A stretch of DNA of 64,000 nt from NCBI RefSeq assembly GCF_017873605.1, contig NZ_JAGGKI010000023.1, positions 1 through 64,000 on the forward strand, read 5' to 3'. The notes below the pieces were generated by a model that was given only the letters and a program-made list of their open reading frames with translations, was not told where the DNA came from and made no database searches. Positions 51,069 to 59,680 of the stretch are shown here, piece by piece. Position numbers and translations under genes: made by a program. Position 1 is the stretch's first letter; each line of letters opens with the position of its first letter. This DNA comes from Paenibacillus lactis. Its GTDB lineage: Bacteria > Bacillota > Bacilli > Paenibacillales > Paenibacillaceae.

Positions 51069-53105
51069 ATGAATGTTAAAATGCGCTTTCAATTTAAAGC
51101 GGTTGGCATGAAGCTGTTCGTCATTTTTTTTACAACCGTCGTTGCGCTGTCCGCAGGGCTTGGTCTGCTGTCGTATTCCATAGCAAAGGATACGGTCATG
51201 GATCAGGTGTCCGAGGCGACGTCGGGACAAATGGTGCAGGCGGCGGACAAGCTTGATTTCCTGTTGGCCCAATATGAAGGGGTATCCCGGCAATGGGCGC
51301 TGGATACGGTGCTTCGCCAAGATCTGGTTACGGTCAGCACGCCGGACGTCGGCATCCGGGCCAAAACCGAGGCGGAGAATCGGATTCGGGAGAAGCTGAA
51401 CGGCTTCGCTTCGTCGGACAGCCGGCTTGTCGGCATGCGATTGATTTCGCCGGCTATGACCGTGCAGAGCTCTTATAATTCCACGGGGATTTCCGGCTTA
51501 TCGTCGGCCGATACGGTAAAAACCAAGATTGACCGCATCCTTCAAGCAGACGGTGAACCCGTCTGGTTCCCGGCAGAGGCGAAAGGGTTCATGGGAAATG
51601 AGAAGCTGGCCTCAATGACGATGGGGCGGCTTCTCAAAAATCTCCAGCAGCCTCATGCCCAGTACGTGCTGCTGATAGATATTAAGGAGCAGGCGATCGG
51701 CGAGGTGCTGTCCAACCTGAGGATCGGGGAACATGGGCGGATGCGAATGGTCGCGGCGGATAACCGAATCGTGTATGACGCGGATCTCTCACAGCTCATG
51801 CAGCATTCAACCATAACGGTTCCCCAAGGGGCGGAAGCAAGCGGGACCTATTATACCGGCGATGCGCAGATGGTCGTGTACACGCCGTTAAAAACGGCTC
51901 CTTGGTATATGGTGGGATTCGCGCCGGTCAGCGATTTCGTAAAGGCTACGGACAAGCTGCTCAGCATCACGCTTGGGGTCATCGCAGCAGCGATCGTCAT
52001 TGCGGTGCTGATTGGCTATTATATGATGCGTACGGTCGGACGTCCTCTAAATCAGCTGTGCAGTCTAATGGAGGAAGGAGAGAAGGGGAACCTGATGGTC
52101 CGCACCGACTTTCAGCGGGCCGATGAGATCGGCCGCCTGGGCGACGGCTTCAACCGCATGATGGGGCAAATCTCGGCTCTCGTCGAACAGACCCATGTCT
52201 CCGCGCGTGAAGTGCTGGCGACAGCCGGGGAGCTGGCCGAGGCGTCCAGAGGAACCTCGATCACCGCCGGCGAAATTGCCGCAGCGATGGAGCAAATTGC
52301 TCAGGGCAGCGGACACCTCGCCGCGGAGGCGGAGCGTGAAAATCAGCTGGCCGAGCATATTGGCATGCAGATGAATAGGGTGTCGGAATCGAATCGGATC
52401 ATCAAGTCGGCGGCTGACCGCGTCCTTGATGTAACGGGAGACGGTGCTCTCCATATGGATAGCCTCGTGGGACAGTCGGAGAGAATCCACCAGGTAAATC
52501 GGAGCATCGTGCACAATGCGGAGAAACTCCAGACCAATACCGCATCCATTCATAAAATATTGGAGCTGATGTCGGACATCACGCATCAGACCAATATCCT
52601 GTCCATCAATGCAACGATCGAGGCGGCCCGGGCCGGCGCCGCGGGCAGCGGATTCATGGTCGTTGCCAATGAAGTTCGAAGCTTGGCGGACCGGTCGAAG
52701 GAATCCATTCAGACGGTCGGCAAGATGATCCTGGAAATCCAGGCAGAGGTCCAGCGCTCAGTGGATGCGCTAAGGTCCGCATCGCCTCTGTTTGACGAGC
52801 AGCTGCACTCCGTGCAGCAAGCGCAAGAGGTATTCGCTAATGTGCGCCGGGAGATGGATGTGCTGCTTGCGGAGATTGCTGGCTCCGCCTCGGCCGTGGA
52901 GCAGCTGATGGATTCTCAGCATACGCTGACCGGTTCCATTACAGAGGCGAGTGCTATCGTGCAAGAGACGAGCGCGGCTACCGAAGAGGTCGCCTCGATG
53001 TCATCGGAGCAGTTTAAGGTGAGCGAGAAGCTGGTCGCCCTGTCCGGAAGGCTGGAGGAGCTGTCTGAGCGGCTGCGTCAGTCGTTGGTGCAATTCAAAA
53101 CGTGA
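51069..53105 (+). CDS. Methyl-accepting chemotaxis protein
   Basis: A 678-residue chemoreceptor. TM1 is at about residues 17-37 (KLFVIFFTTVVALSAGLGLL), followed by a dCache-type extracellular ligand domain to about 295, TM2 near 296-318 (LLSITLGVIAAAIVIAVLIGYYMM), a HAMP domain and a signalling domain with the kinase-contact tip DITHQTNILSINATIEAARAGAAGSGFMVVANEVRSLA. The ATG at 51069 follows GCAGGGGG; an upstream extension of the frame has no site. Its place between the maltodextrin importer and CGTase genes suggests sensing of maltodextrins or of the binding protein, which is an inference from position. Confidence 0.92.
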   Translation: MNVKMRFQFKAVGMKLFVIFFTTVVALSAGLGLLSYSIAKDTVMDQVSEATSGQMVQAADKLDFLLAQYEGVSRQWALDTVLRQDLVTVSTPDVGIRAKTEAENRIREKLNGFASSDSRLVGMRLISPAMTVQSSYNSTGISGLSSADTVKTKIDRILQADGEPVWFPAEAKGFMGNEKLASMTMGRLLKNLQQPHAQYVLLIDIKEQAIGEVLSNLRIGEHGRMRMVAADNRIVYDADLSQLMQHSTITVPQGAEASGTYYTGDAQMVVYTPLKTAPWYMVGFAPVSDFVKATDKLLSITLGVIAAAIVIAVLIGYYMMRTVGRPLNQLCSLMEEGEKGNLMVRTDFQRADEIGRLGDGFNRMMGQISALVEQTHVSAREVLATAGELAEASRGTSITAGEIAAAMEQIAQGSGHLAAEAERENQLAEHIGMQMNRVSESNRIIKSAADRVLDVTGDGALHMDSLVGQSERIHQVNRSIVHNAEKLQTNTASIHKILELMSDITHQTNILSINATIEAARAGAAGSGFMVVANEVRSLADRSKESIQTVGKMILEIQAEVQRSVDALRSASPLFDEQLHSVQQAQEVFANVRREMDVLLAEIAGSASAVEQLMDSQHTLTGSITEASAIVQETSAATEEVASMSSEQFKVSEKLVALSGRLEELSERLRQSLVQFKT

Positions 53106-53195
53106 GTCTTGCGCACGGTTGAAGTTTCGCTCTGCGAGCAGACGACTCTGGGTGTGTAAAGTGCTTCCTTTGGGGGATCTTGCGCACGAAAAGGC

Positions 53196-53415
53196 GTTCC
53201 GAGTCCATATCGTTCCTCCAATCGCTGTTGTCCCCGATATTCTTGAAATATAACTCGCAAGGGTGGAATATCGGAGACAAAGGCGACCGCTCCGCTTTTC
53301 CGGAACCGATTTGTCCTCTCCACTACATCGTGCGCTTGGCCAGGTACAGGGAAGCACTTATGTCTGCAGCAAGGTTCCGTCTGCTTCTGTTGAAGCTGGA
53401 CTTCACCGGCTCAAG
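53196..53415. repeat. ~220-bp direct repeat, copy 1
   Basis: This copy starts GTTCCGAGT and ends ACCGGCTCAAG. It contains an inverted repeat GTCCCCGATATTC (near 53229) with GAATATCGGAGAC (near 53266). It matches copy 2 with few differences, mostly in the loop of that inverted repeat. Confidence 0.9.
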
Positions 53416-53432
53416 CTGGGGAGGGATAATAG

Positions 53433-53468
53433 ACAAGCTCCGCGATATCATCCTGCGGAGCTTGTTTT
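53433..53468 (+). terminator. Intrinsic terminator between the two repeat copies
   Basis: ACAAGCTCCGC (53433-53443) pairs with GCGGAGCTTGT (53455-53465), followed by TTT. Its 3' arm with flank (GCGGAGCTTGTTTT) is repeated near 53494-53507, showing that the duplication took part of the terminator with it. It may end the chemoreceptor transcript. Confidence 0.75.
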
Positions 53469-53514
53469 CGTGTGCAGTTCCCTAAGAAGTCCAGCGGAGC
53501 TTGTTTTGGTGTAC

Positions 53515-53737
53515 GTTCCGAGTACATATGGTTCCTCCAATCGCTGTTGTCCCCGATATTCCTGAATATAATTTGCTAACGGTGGAATATCGGAGACAAA
53601 GGCGACCGCTCCGCTTTTCCGGAATCGATTTGTCGTCCTCTCCACTACATCGTGCGCTTGGCCAGGTACAGGGAAGCGCTTATGTCTGCAGCAGGGTTCC
53701 GTTTGCTTCTGTCGAAGCTGGACTTCACCGGCTCAAG
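53515..53737. repeat. ~220-bp direct repeat, copy 2
   Basis: Second copy of the element at 53196-53415, offset by about 319 bases, with a three-base insertion (GTCGTCC against GTCC). The internal inverted repeat is conserved although its loop has changed, which suggests that the structure matters. Confidence 0.9.
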
Positions 53738-53754
53738 GCTGCTCAAAGTAGAAA

Positions 53755-53798
53755 CAAGCTAAAAGCAAAGCGGCTCCGGAAAATCTCCAGAGCCGCTT
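53755..53798 (-). terminator. Terminator of the CGTase gene
   Basis: On the minus strand AGCGGCTC-TGGA pairs with TCCG-GAGCCGCT and is followed by TTTGCTTTT. It lies about 35 bases after the CGTase stop codon. Confidence 0.85.
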
Positions 53799-53830
53799 GC
53801 TGTTGCTTTATTTTGTATAAATTCAATCCC

Positions 53831-55972
53831 TTACGGCTGCCAATTCACATTAATGGTTGCCGTGCCGCTGGTTGGTGCGGTAAAGGTATGGTTGCTTCCG
53901 CCTTCCCAAGTGACGGTGGAGCCTGATTTTTTCAGGAACTTGAATTCAATGGTCTTTCCTGCCGGTACGCTGACATCATAGTACCAGTTCGGGTACTGGT
54001 AAACGACCTGATTGTACATCGGGCCGATCGCTTTGGCCGGATCCCAGTTGCCCAGCTCGCTGACATTGCCTGTCAGGAACACATTTTGCCCCAGGGAGGT
54101 TGTCGCATTGTTAACGACAAAGCGGACGCTAACCTGATCGCCGGACAGCACTTCGAAATTGTCGTAGACATTACTCGACACTCCGGCGGCGTTCGCGATT
54201 TTAATATTGTAGATGCCGCCTGCAACCGCAGGGATTTTTACTTGAATCTGCGTATCTTCCCAGGACGTAATGTTTGCTCCCGTTACCGGCGTCGTTCCGA
54301 AGTAGACGGTGCCTTTGCTGGCACCGAAGCCGCGTCCGTCGATGGTGATCAATGCGCCCGGCTTGGCCATCATCGGACCGACATGCCCGATGGTTGGGGT
54401 CGTCGTGGCCGTTGTATATTGCCATACGGCTGTGCCGCCGGCGGCGAGCGTGAAGTTCGAAGCGGCTCCGCCGGAGCCCACGGTTAAGGTGTTGCCGTTC
54501 AGAAGGCCGCCCAGCACATCGGTGTAGCTGCCCTGCGGCAGGGAAGTGACCAGGCCGGAGATGGAAGCCGGCGTGCTCAGATTGCGGTTGATGGCAATGA
54601 CCGCAACATTATTGCCGAATTTGCGCTCATAAATCAGCACGTCATTGTTAATCCAGCGCTCCTGCGTCGATCCGTAGGCGATCGCCGGATTGGATTTGCG
54701 CAGCGGAGCAAGCTTTTGGATCACCTGATAGGCGGTGGTTGTCGTAGAGAAGGAAGGGATCCGTGCCCGGTTGTCCGGGTCGTTCCCGCCTGACATATAC
54801 TGCTCGGTGCCGTAATAGATGGCAGGGACGCCGCGGGAGGTCAGGGTAAATGCCAGCGCCTGCTCCAGCTTCCGGCGGTTTGCATTGCTGCTGTGGAACC
54901 GCTCCATGTCATGGTTATCGATGAACGTCACTTGATCATCCACCTGGGCATAATCGGCTGCGGAGCCCTCCAGCATCGATTTCAAGCCGTACATATTGTC
55001 GGTGTTATCCCGGAACACCTGGCGAACCTTTTGAGCAAACCGGAAATCCAGCAGGCTCATGCCGGATTCGTTGGCGAACTTGTGATTTTCCGGGCTGACT
55101 TCGTTGACGCCGAGGAACCACTCGCCGAAGGTGAAGACCGGCTTGTAGTTGTTGACGGTGGCCATAAAGCTCTTCTGCCAGCCGAACGGCATATGCTTGA
55201 CCGCATCCATGCGGATGCCGTCGATGCCGAGATCCAGCCACATTTTGATGGCATCCTTCAAATAGACGTCTACCGTGCTGTTGTTATGGTTCAGGTCGGC
55301 GAGATCGTAAAGATTTTTGTAAATCCCGTTCTCGGTCGTGGAAAAATCGGTGCCGCCGTTATGGTGGAACAGATTTTGGGTATCGTTCGTGTATCCCCCA
55401 AGCAGCGTTCCGTTATTGTACAGCTTCCCGTTCTCCGCGAAGGATGGCTGATCGGAAGAGGCCGGAGACGTATGGTTCGGGGCGAAGTCGATAATCACTT
55501 TAATGTTCTTGGCATGTGCAGCGGCAATCAGGTTTTTGAAATCAGCAATCGTGCCGTATGCCGGATTCGTCTTCTTGAAGTCCCGCGCCCAGTAGCCATG
55601 ATAGGCCGTATTGTTGACGCCGGAATAATTGATGACGCTGTAAATATTCTCAACCGGCTGGGAAATCCAGATGGCCGTAACGCCCATTCCGGTCAGGTAG
55701 CCGTCATTGATTTTGTTGATGATCCCCTGCCAGTCGCCTCCGCAGTACAATCGGAGATTCGTGCAGGTCCCGTCAAACGCCTCGCCGGTCGGATTGTTCG
55801 CTGGATTGCCGTCCGAGAACCGGTCGGTAAAAATTTGATAGATGACGTCGGTGCTAAAGTTCTGCTTATTGGATACCGAGGTATCCGGCGCTGCATGGGC
55901 AGGGGTAAACATTCCCAGCGTCAGGGATAACGCGAGGGACAGCGCGGCTGTCATTTTCATCAATTTCTTCAT
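53831..55972 (-). CDS. cgt: Cyclomaltodextrin glucanotransferase (CGTase)
   Basis: A 713-residue secreted GH13 enzyme that turns starch into cyclodextrins. It has a signal peptide (about 1-27, ending PAHA), then domains A/B with GH13 motifs: DFAPNH (163-168), GIRMDAVKH with nucleophile Asp256, FGEWF with acid/base Glu284, and FIDNHD with Asp355. Tyr222 (LYDLADLNHNN) is the central residue around which cyclic products form. Domain D is an IPT/TIG fold (TPTIGHVGPMMAKPG...) and domain E a CBM20 starch-binding module (VSVRFVVNNATTSLGQNVFLTGN...). The length equals that of 'Bacillus circulans' CGTases, which it resembles closely. The ribosome binding site is AGGAGGT. A strong minus-strand promoter lies at 56159-56187 with an attenuator-like terminator between it and the gene. 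Confidence 0.96.
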   Translation of the reverse strand: MKKLMKMTAALSLALSLTLGMFTPAHAAPDTSVSNKQNFSTDVIYQIFTDRFSDGNPANNPTGEAFDGTCTNLRLYCGGDWQGIINKINDGYLTGMGVTAIWISQPVENIYSVINYSGVNNTAYHGYWARDFKKTNPAYGTIADFKNLIAAAHAKNIKVIIDFAPNHTSPASSDQPSFAENGKLYNNGTLLGGYTNDTQNLFHHNGGTDFSTTENGIYKNLYDLADLNHNNSTVDVYLKDAIKMWLDLGIDGIRMDAVKHMPFGWQKSFMATVNNYKPVFTFGEWFLGVNEVSPENHKFANESGMSLLDFRFAQKVRQVFRDNTDNMYGLKSMLEGSAADYAQVDDQVTFIDNHDMERFHSSNANRRKLEQALAFTLTSRGVPAIYYGTEQYMSGGNDPDNRARIPSFSTTTTAYQVIQKLAPLRKSNPAIAYGSTQERWINNDVLIYERKFGNNVAVIAINRNLSTPASISGLVTSLPQGSYTDVLGGLLNGNTLTVGSGGAASNFTLAAGGTAVWQYTTATTTPTIGHVGPMMAKPGALITIDGRGFGASKGTVYFGTTPVTGANITSWEDTQIQVKIPAVAGGIYNIKIANAAGVSSNVYDNFEVLSGDQVSVRFVVNNATTSLGQNVFLTGNVSELGNWDPAKAIGPMYNQVVYQYPNWYYDVSVPAGKTIEFKFLKKSGSTVTWEGGSNHTFTAPTSGTATINVNWQP

Positions 55973-56058
55973 ACTCTACCTCCTATGTAATCGTTAGAAG
56001 TGGTACGGCTTGTCCGCAGTTATTTGCATCACCTCCTTATGAAATCCGGCGACAAAAA

Positions 56059-56094
56059 ACCCCGGCTTCTCGAATTGAGATACCGGGGTTGTTC
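56059..56094 (-). terminator. Terminator hairpin inside the CGTase leader
   Basis: On the minus strand AACCCCGG pairs with CCGGGGTT around an inner TCTC/GAGA stem and is followed by T6. It lies between the promoter at 56159-56187 and the CGTase start codon at 55972, and no minus-strand gene ends there. It therefore looks like an attenuator in the mRNA leader. Confidence 0.75.
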
Positions 56095-56158
56095 CATACC
56101 GGGTGTACGGTTAAGGAATGCATGGCCCTTATTTTGTGCGAGCGTTATATTCACCCAT

Positions 56159-56187
56159 ATTTTAATGAAAGCGAATTCAACTGTCAA
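56159..56187 (-). promoter_or_regulatory. CGTase promoter
   Basis: Minus-strand TTGACA (56182-56187) and TAAAAT (56159-56164) spaced by 17 bases form a near-consensus vegetative promoter. The leader to the start codon is about 180 bases. Confidence 0.75.
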
Positions 56188-56277
56188 TATATAACAAACC
56201 TTTCTGATGAAAAAAATATCATTTTTATGAAAATCGATGATTGCCACGAAATAAAATTTTATATTGTATATATTTTG

Positions 56278-56327
56278 TTGATACAAAATTTCACAAGTCA
56301 TATAATGGATTTGTAAAGCGTTTACAA
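56278..56327 (+). promoter_or_regulatory. Promoter of the serine hydrolase gene with cre-like palindrome at the start site
   Basis: TTGATA (56278-56283) and TATAAT (56301-56306) are spaced by 17 bases, giving a strong promoter. The palindrome TTGTAAAGCGTTTACAA (56311-56327, 7-bp arms around GCG) covers the expected start point. It resembles a CcpA cre site with one extra central base, or another LacI-family operator. It also lies about 125 bases upstream of the divergent CGTase promoter. Confidence 0.65.
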
Positions 56328-56411
56328 CAGCTGGAGTAGGGGCTCGAATTACAAAGGTCGGGAGCATGGTTCAAAAAAAAGAGCATATTGACGGAAAGGA
56401 GTGGTTGCGTT

Positions 56412-57617
56412 GTGAATCGAAACGAGGGCGCGGAGCGTTTGGGGCTGGACATGAACGGTCTTCAGGCCGCTTGCGCGGCCGTAAACCGGGCCATTGATGC
56501 AGGAATTATGCCCGGCGCTGTACTGGGCGTGCTGCATCGCGGAGAGACGTGGTTTTATGCGGCTGGGTTTGCCGATCCGGATCCGAAGCAAGGCGAGCCA
56601 GCAGCTGTCCACAAGGACACGTTATATGACTGCGCCTCCATCACGAAGGTTGCGGTCACGCTTCCGCTGATTCTCCAGCTGGTGGATGAGGGAAGGATTA
56701 CGCTTAGCACGAAAGCGGCTGATATTGTTCCGGCATTCGGAGCCTCCGGTAAGATGGCGATTACGGTAGGCGAGCTGCTGACGCATACCTCGGGCCTTGC
56801 GGCGGATATGAATCTTCATTCCCACGGCTGGAGCCGGGAGCAGATGTGGGACGCGGTGCTGACTTCCTCGCTCTCAAGCGAACCAGGCAAGAGCGTTGTA
56901 TACAGTGATTTGGGATACCTGACGCTCGGACGCATCGCCGAGGAGCTGCTGCAGATGCCGCTGGACCAGGCGGTAAGACAGCGGGTATTTGAACCGCTCG
57001 GCATGCTTGATTCCACCTTAACGCCATCCCTGGAGCAGCTCGGCCGGTACGCGGCGACCGAGTATGACGAGGAATTCCAGGGCCATTTATGCGGTGTGGT
57101 GCATGATGAGAAGGCGAGAGCGCTGGGCGGCGTATGCGGTCATACCGGACTATTCGCGACGGCGGGGGATTTGCTGCGATATGTCCATATGTGGCTGCTT
57201 GAGGGGGCGGTTCCTGCACCAAGTGGCCAGACTGATGAAGGTGCAGCTGCCGCAGGAGCATCGTCATCGGCACGCATCCAGTCGCCTGCCGCAAGAGCAT
57301 CGTCGCCTGCACGCATCCTGTCACTTGCTGCGGCGCGAACGGCAATCAAGCCGCATACGGCAGCGATTCCGGGTGCGAACCGCGGACTTGGCTGGGTCCT
57401 CAAGGGAGACCGCATGGATGCCTCCGGCGATTGGATGAGCGAACGCGCCTATGGCCATACCGGCTTCACCGGTACAAGCCTGTGGATCGACCCCGCGTAT
57501 GATCTTGCCGTCGTGCTGCTGACCAACCGGGTGTACGGCGGACGGAGCAGCAGCGTCAAAGAGCTGCGGGTCCAAGTGCATAACGCCATCACCGGCGCAG
57601 TTCGCGATCCGAATTAG
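56412..57617 (+). CDS. Serine hydrolase (class C beta-lactamase/penicillin-binding protein-like)
   Basis: A 401-residue protein of the beta-lactamase-fold serine hydrolase group. Catalytic motifs are S76-I-T-K79, Y164-S-D166 and H349-T-G351. There is no signal peptide, so it is probably a cytoplasmic esterase or peptidase rather than an antibiotic-resistance enzyme. Residues about 268-318 form a low-complexity Ala/Ser/Arg/Pro insert (AAAAGASSSARIQSP, then AARASSPARILSLAAAR) encoded by a tandem DNA repeat. The GTG at 56412 is chosen because GGAAAGGAGTGG precedes it; a TTG eight codons upstream overlaps that site. Expression may be under carbon control through the palindrome at 56311. Confidence 0.85.
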   Translation: MNRNEGAERLGLDMNGLQAACAAVNRAIDAGIMPGAVLGVLHRGETWFYAAGFADPDPKQGEPAAVHKDTLYDCASITKVAVTLPLILQLVDEGRITLSTKAADIVPAFGASGKMAITVGELLTHTSGLAADMNLHSHGWSREQMWDAVLTSSLSSEPGKSVVYSDLGYLTLGRIAEELLQMPLDQAVRQRVFEPLGMLDSTLTPSLEQLGRYAATEYDEEFQGHLCGVVHDEKARALGGVCGHTGLFATAGDLLRYVHMWLLEGAVPAPSGQTDEGAAAAGASSSARIQSPAARASSPARILSLAAARTAIKPHTAAIPGANRGLGWVLKGDRMDASGDWMSERAYGHTGFTGTSLWIDPAYDLAVVLLTNRVYGGRSSSVKELRVQVHNAITGAVRDPN

Positions 57618-57776
57618 CCTCGTATGCTGGCTCAACGAATACACCAAGCGGGATTGTGCTTAGGTCGGCATTCGTCAGGGGCAGTCAGTTACTGAATCAT
57701 TACGCTGTGCTGCAAATACTTGCTTATTGGGCAATGAAGTGTTCATAAGATGATACCTAAGGGATGGAGGCGGTGC

Positions 57777-58736
57777 ATGGTGAGCGGCATCATTTATCGG
57801 TCATACCGGCCTGGAGACGAGGAAGGGATTATAGCGCTGTGGAATGCCTGCTTAACGGGAGATCCGGTTACCCGGCTGCGGTTCCGCAATCTGGTCCTGC
57901 TCGATCCGAATTTTGATCCGGAGGGGCTGCGGGTCGCTGAGGAGGAGGGAACCATTACCGGTGCGCTGTATGCCGTGCGGAGAAGGCTGCCGATGATCGG
58001 CACGGAGCTAGAACCCGCACACGGATGGATCACGTTCTTCGGAACCGCGTCTTCGTCGCGCAGGCAGGGCATTGCGAAGCGGCTGCTGGAGGAGGCGGAA
58101 GCGTTTCTTCGCAGTCATGGGCGCAGCAAGGTGTTCTTCTCCTCGTACGCGCCGAATTATATCGTTCCGGGGATCGACGGTGAAAGCTACCCCGAGGGAC
58201 TTGCCTTCCTGCAGGCGGCGGGGTTCACAAGAAACTACACGGCGGCTGCAATGAACCGCTCGCTCATCGATTTCCGCGTACCGCCGGACGTAGCGGAGCT
58301 GAAGCGGCAGCGCGAGAACGAGGGCTTTACGTTTGGAGCGGCTTCCGACAGCGATCTGGTGGAGCTGATTTCTTTTGCCACGGACGTATTTAATCCCGAT
58401 TGGGGCCGGGCGATCCGCGAGGGGCTGCTTCAGCGCTTGAAGCTGGATCAGATTCTGATTGCGAGGGACCGGGGGAAGCTGGTCGGTTTTTGCCTCCATG
58501 GCGGGTACGAAGGGGTTGCCGAGCGCTTCGGCCCGTTTGGCGTCGATCCTTCCATGCAAGGCAAGGGGCTTGGAAAAATTCTGCTGTACGACTGCCTGGC
58601 CCTAATGCGGGCGCAGGGACTCCACGGCGCCTGGTTTTTGTGGACCGGCGAGCAAAGCCCGGCAGGGCATCTGTATCGGAGAGCGGGATTTCAGATCACA
58701 CGCCGGTTTGACATTATGAGCAAGTCATTGCATTAG
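57777..58736 (+). CDS. GNAT-family N-acetyltransferase, two-domain
   Basis: A 319-residue acetyltransferase with two GNAT folds. The N-terminal one includes FGTASSSRRQGIAKRLLEEAEAFL with the acetyl-CoA loop RRQGIA; the C-terminal one includes FGVDPSMQGKGLGKILLYDCLALM with the loop MQGKGLG. The start is the ATG at 57777, after GGATGGAGGCGG; the frame runs nine codons further upstream without a site. The substrate is unknown. The next gene starts 29 bases downstream, so the two may be co-transcribed. Confidence 0.88.
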   Translation: MVSGIIYRSYRPGDEEGIIALWNACLTGDPVTRLRFRNLVLLDPNFDPEGLRVAEEEGTITGALYAVRRRLPMIGTELEPAHGWITFFGTASSSRRQGIAKRLLEEAEAFLRSHGRSKVFFSSYAPNYIVPGIDGESYPEGLAFLQAAGFTRNYTAAAMNRSLIDFRVPPDVAELKRQRENEGFTFGAASDSDLVELISFATDVFNPDWGRAIREGLLQRLKLDQILIARDRGKLVGFCLHGGYEGVAERFGPFGVDPSMQGKGLGKILLYDCLALMRAQGLHGAWFLWTGEQSPAGHLYRRAGFQITRRFDIMSKSLH

Positions 58737-58765
58737 ATCGTACGCGAACGATAAGGGGAGGACTT

Positions 58766-59476
58766 ATGATGACGGAAGCGAACCAGCACCACATTCTGGC
58801 GATCGGCGGTCACGCGGGAGATATGGATCTGACAGCAGGCGCGGTTATTGCTAAATATACGCAGGCAGGACATAAAGCGACATTTTTGCATCTGACACCT
58901 GGAGAAAAGGGGCATCCCCGTATGACTCCCGAAGATTATGCAAAGCAGAAGATAGAGGAGGCGCACCAATTCGCTGATATCGTCGGGGCCGATGTCCGGT
59001 TTCTTGCCTATAAGGACGCAGAGCTTCCGCTCAACGAGGAGGTCAAGTACCAGGTTGCCGATGTCATCCGGGAAGTGAAGCCGGATATCATCATTACCCA
59101 TTGGAAAGGGAGCATTCATAAAGATCATTCCAATACGCATTACATTGTGGAGGACGCCCGCTTTTATGCCGGCCTGAAGACGATCGAGCGCGAGCTGCCT
59201 TCGCATTATGCGCAGCATTTGTACTACGCCGACAACTGGGAGGATCCGTACGATTTTCATCCCGAGGTGTTTATCGATATTCCGGATGAAGCCTACGAGA
59301 CATGGGTCAAGGCCATGAATGTATATGCCTATGCGCGCGGAGAAACCTATGGCTTTCCGTTTATTGAATATTACAAGGCGCTGACCATCGTTCGGGGTGC
59401 CCCGAACAACTTCAAGCGGGCGCAGGCATTCGCCGTACCGCAAGGGGCTTTAACAAAACGATTGCAATTTTTCTGA
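58766..59476 (+). CDS. PIG-L/LmbE-family deacetylase
   Basis: A 236-residue zinc-dependent N-acetylglucosaminyl deacetylase-like protein. The family metal-binding motif, usually HPDD, appears as GGHAGDMD near residues 14-21, and the second ligand motif is HKDHSNTHYIV (H-x-D-H). The first motif differs (HAGD instead of HPDD) but keeps the His and Asp. Relatives include BshB of bacillithiol synthesis and a larger set acting on sugars or nucleosides; this one looks like the latter, so the substrate is left open. GGGGAGG precedes the tandem ATG. Confidence 0.85.
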   Translation: MMTEANQHHILAIGGHAGDMDLTAGAVIAKYTQAGHKATFLHLTPGEKGHPRMTPEDYAKQKIEEAHQFADIVGADVRFLAYKDAELPLNEEVKYQVADVIREVKPDIIITHWKGSIHKDHSNTHYIVEDARFYAGLKTIERELPSHYAQHLYYADNWEDPYDFHPEVFIDIPDEAYETWVKAMNVYAYARGETYGFPFIEYYKALTIVRGAPNNFKRAQAFAVPQGALTKRLQFF

Positions 59477-59479
59477 ATG

Positions 59480-59596
59480 AGGATTATGCAAAAATCCAAA
59501 AGAGCGACTTTCAATCAGCGATATATTGAGCGAAACGGTTTAATTCGTCTATATATCGTACCCGGGAGCGGCTGGAATCAAATTTTGCATAATCCT
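59480..59596. repeat. 117-bp hairpin element with 14-bp terminal inverted repeats (MITE-like)
   Basis: AGGATTATGCAAAA (59480-59493) is repeated inverted at 59583-59596 with no mismatch. A second inverted pair CGATATAT (59519-59526) / ATATATCG (59551-59558) is nested inside. There is no target-site duplication visible and no transposase. It begins four bases after the deacetylase stop codon. Confidence 0.75.
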
Positions 59597-59680
59597 GAAA
59601 AAATATGCTATACCATCCATCGATCTGGAAGATTAACTAATAAAATCGTAAAAAAATTGTGAGAAATGACAAATCACTCG

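Larger units (their letters stand above)
53106..53830. other. Intergenic region with a duplicated ~220-bp element
   Basis: No gene was accepted here. It contains two near-identical copies of a ~220-bp element (53196-53415 and 53515-53737), a terminator between them (53433-53468) and the CGTase terminator (53755-53798, minus strand). Short frames through the copies read similar peptides in both but lack ribosome binding sites. Confidence 0.65.

Noticed and set aside
53448..53645. Minus-strand small ORFs in the duplicated element (MERT..RFRKSGAVAF peptides)
   Set aside because: The peptides are similar in both copies only because the DNA is duplicated; neither has a ribosome binding site, and the reading frames shift after the inverted repeat.
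59477..59662. 61-codon frame starting one base after the deacetylase stop
   Set aside because: It reads through the inverted-repeat element, has no ribosome binding site, and continues into AT-rich DNA without recognisable features.
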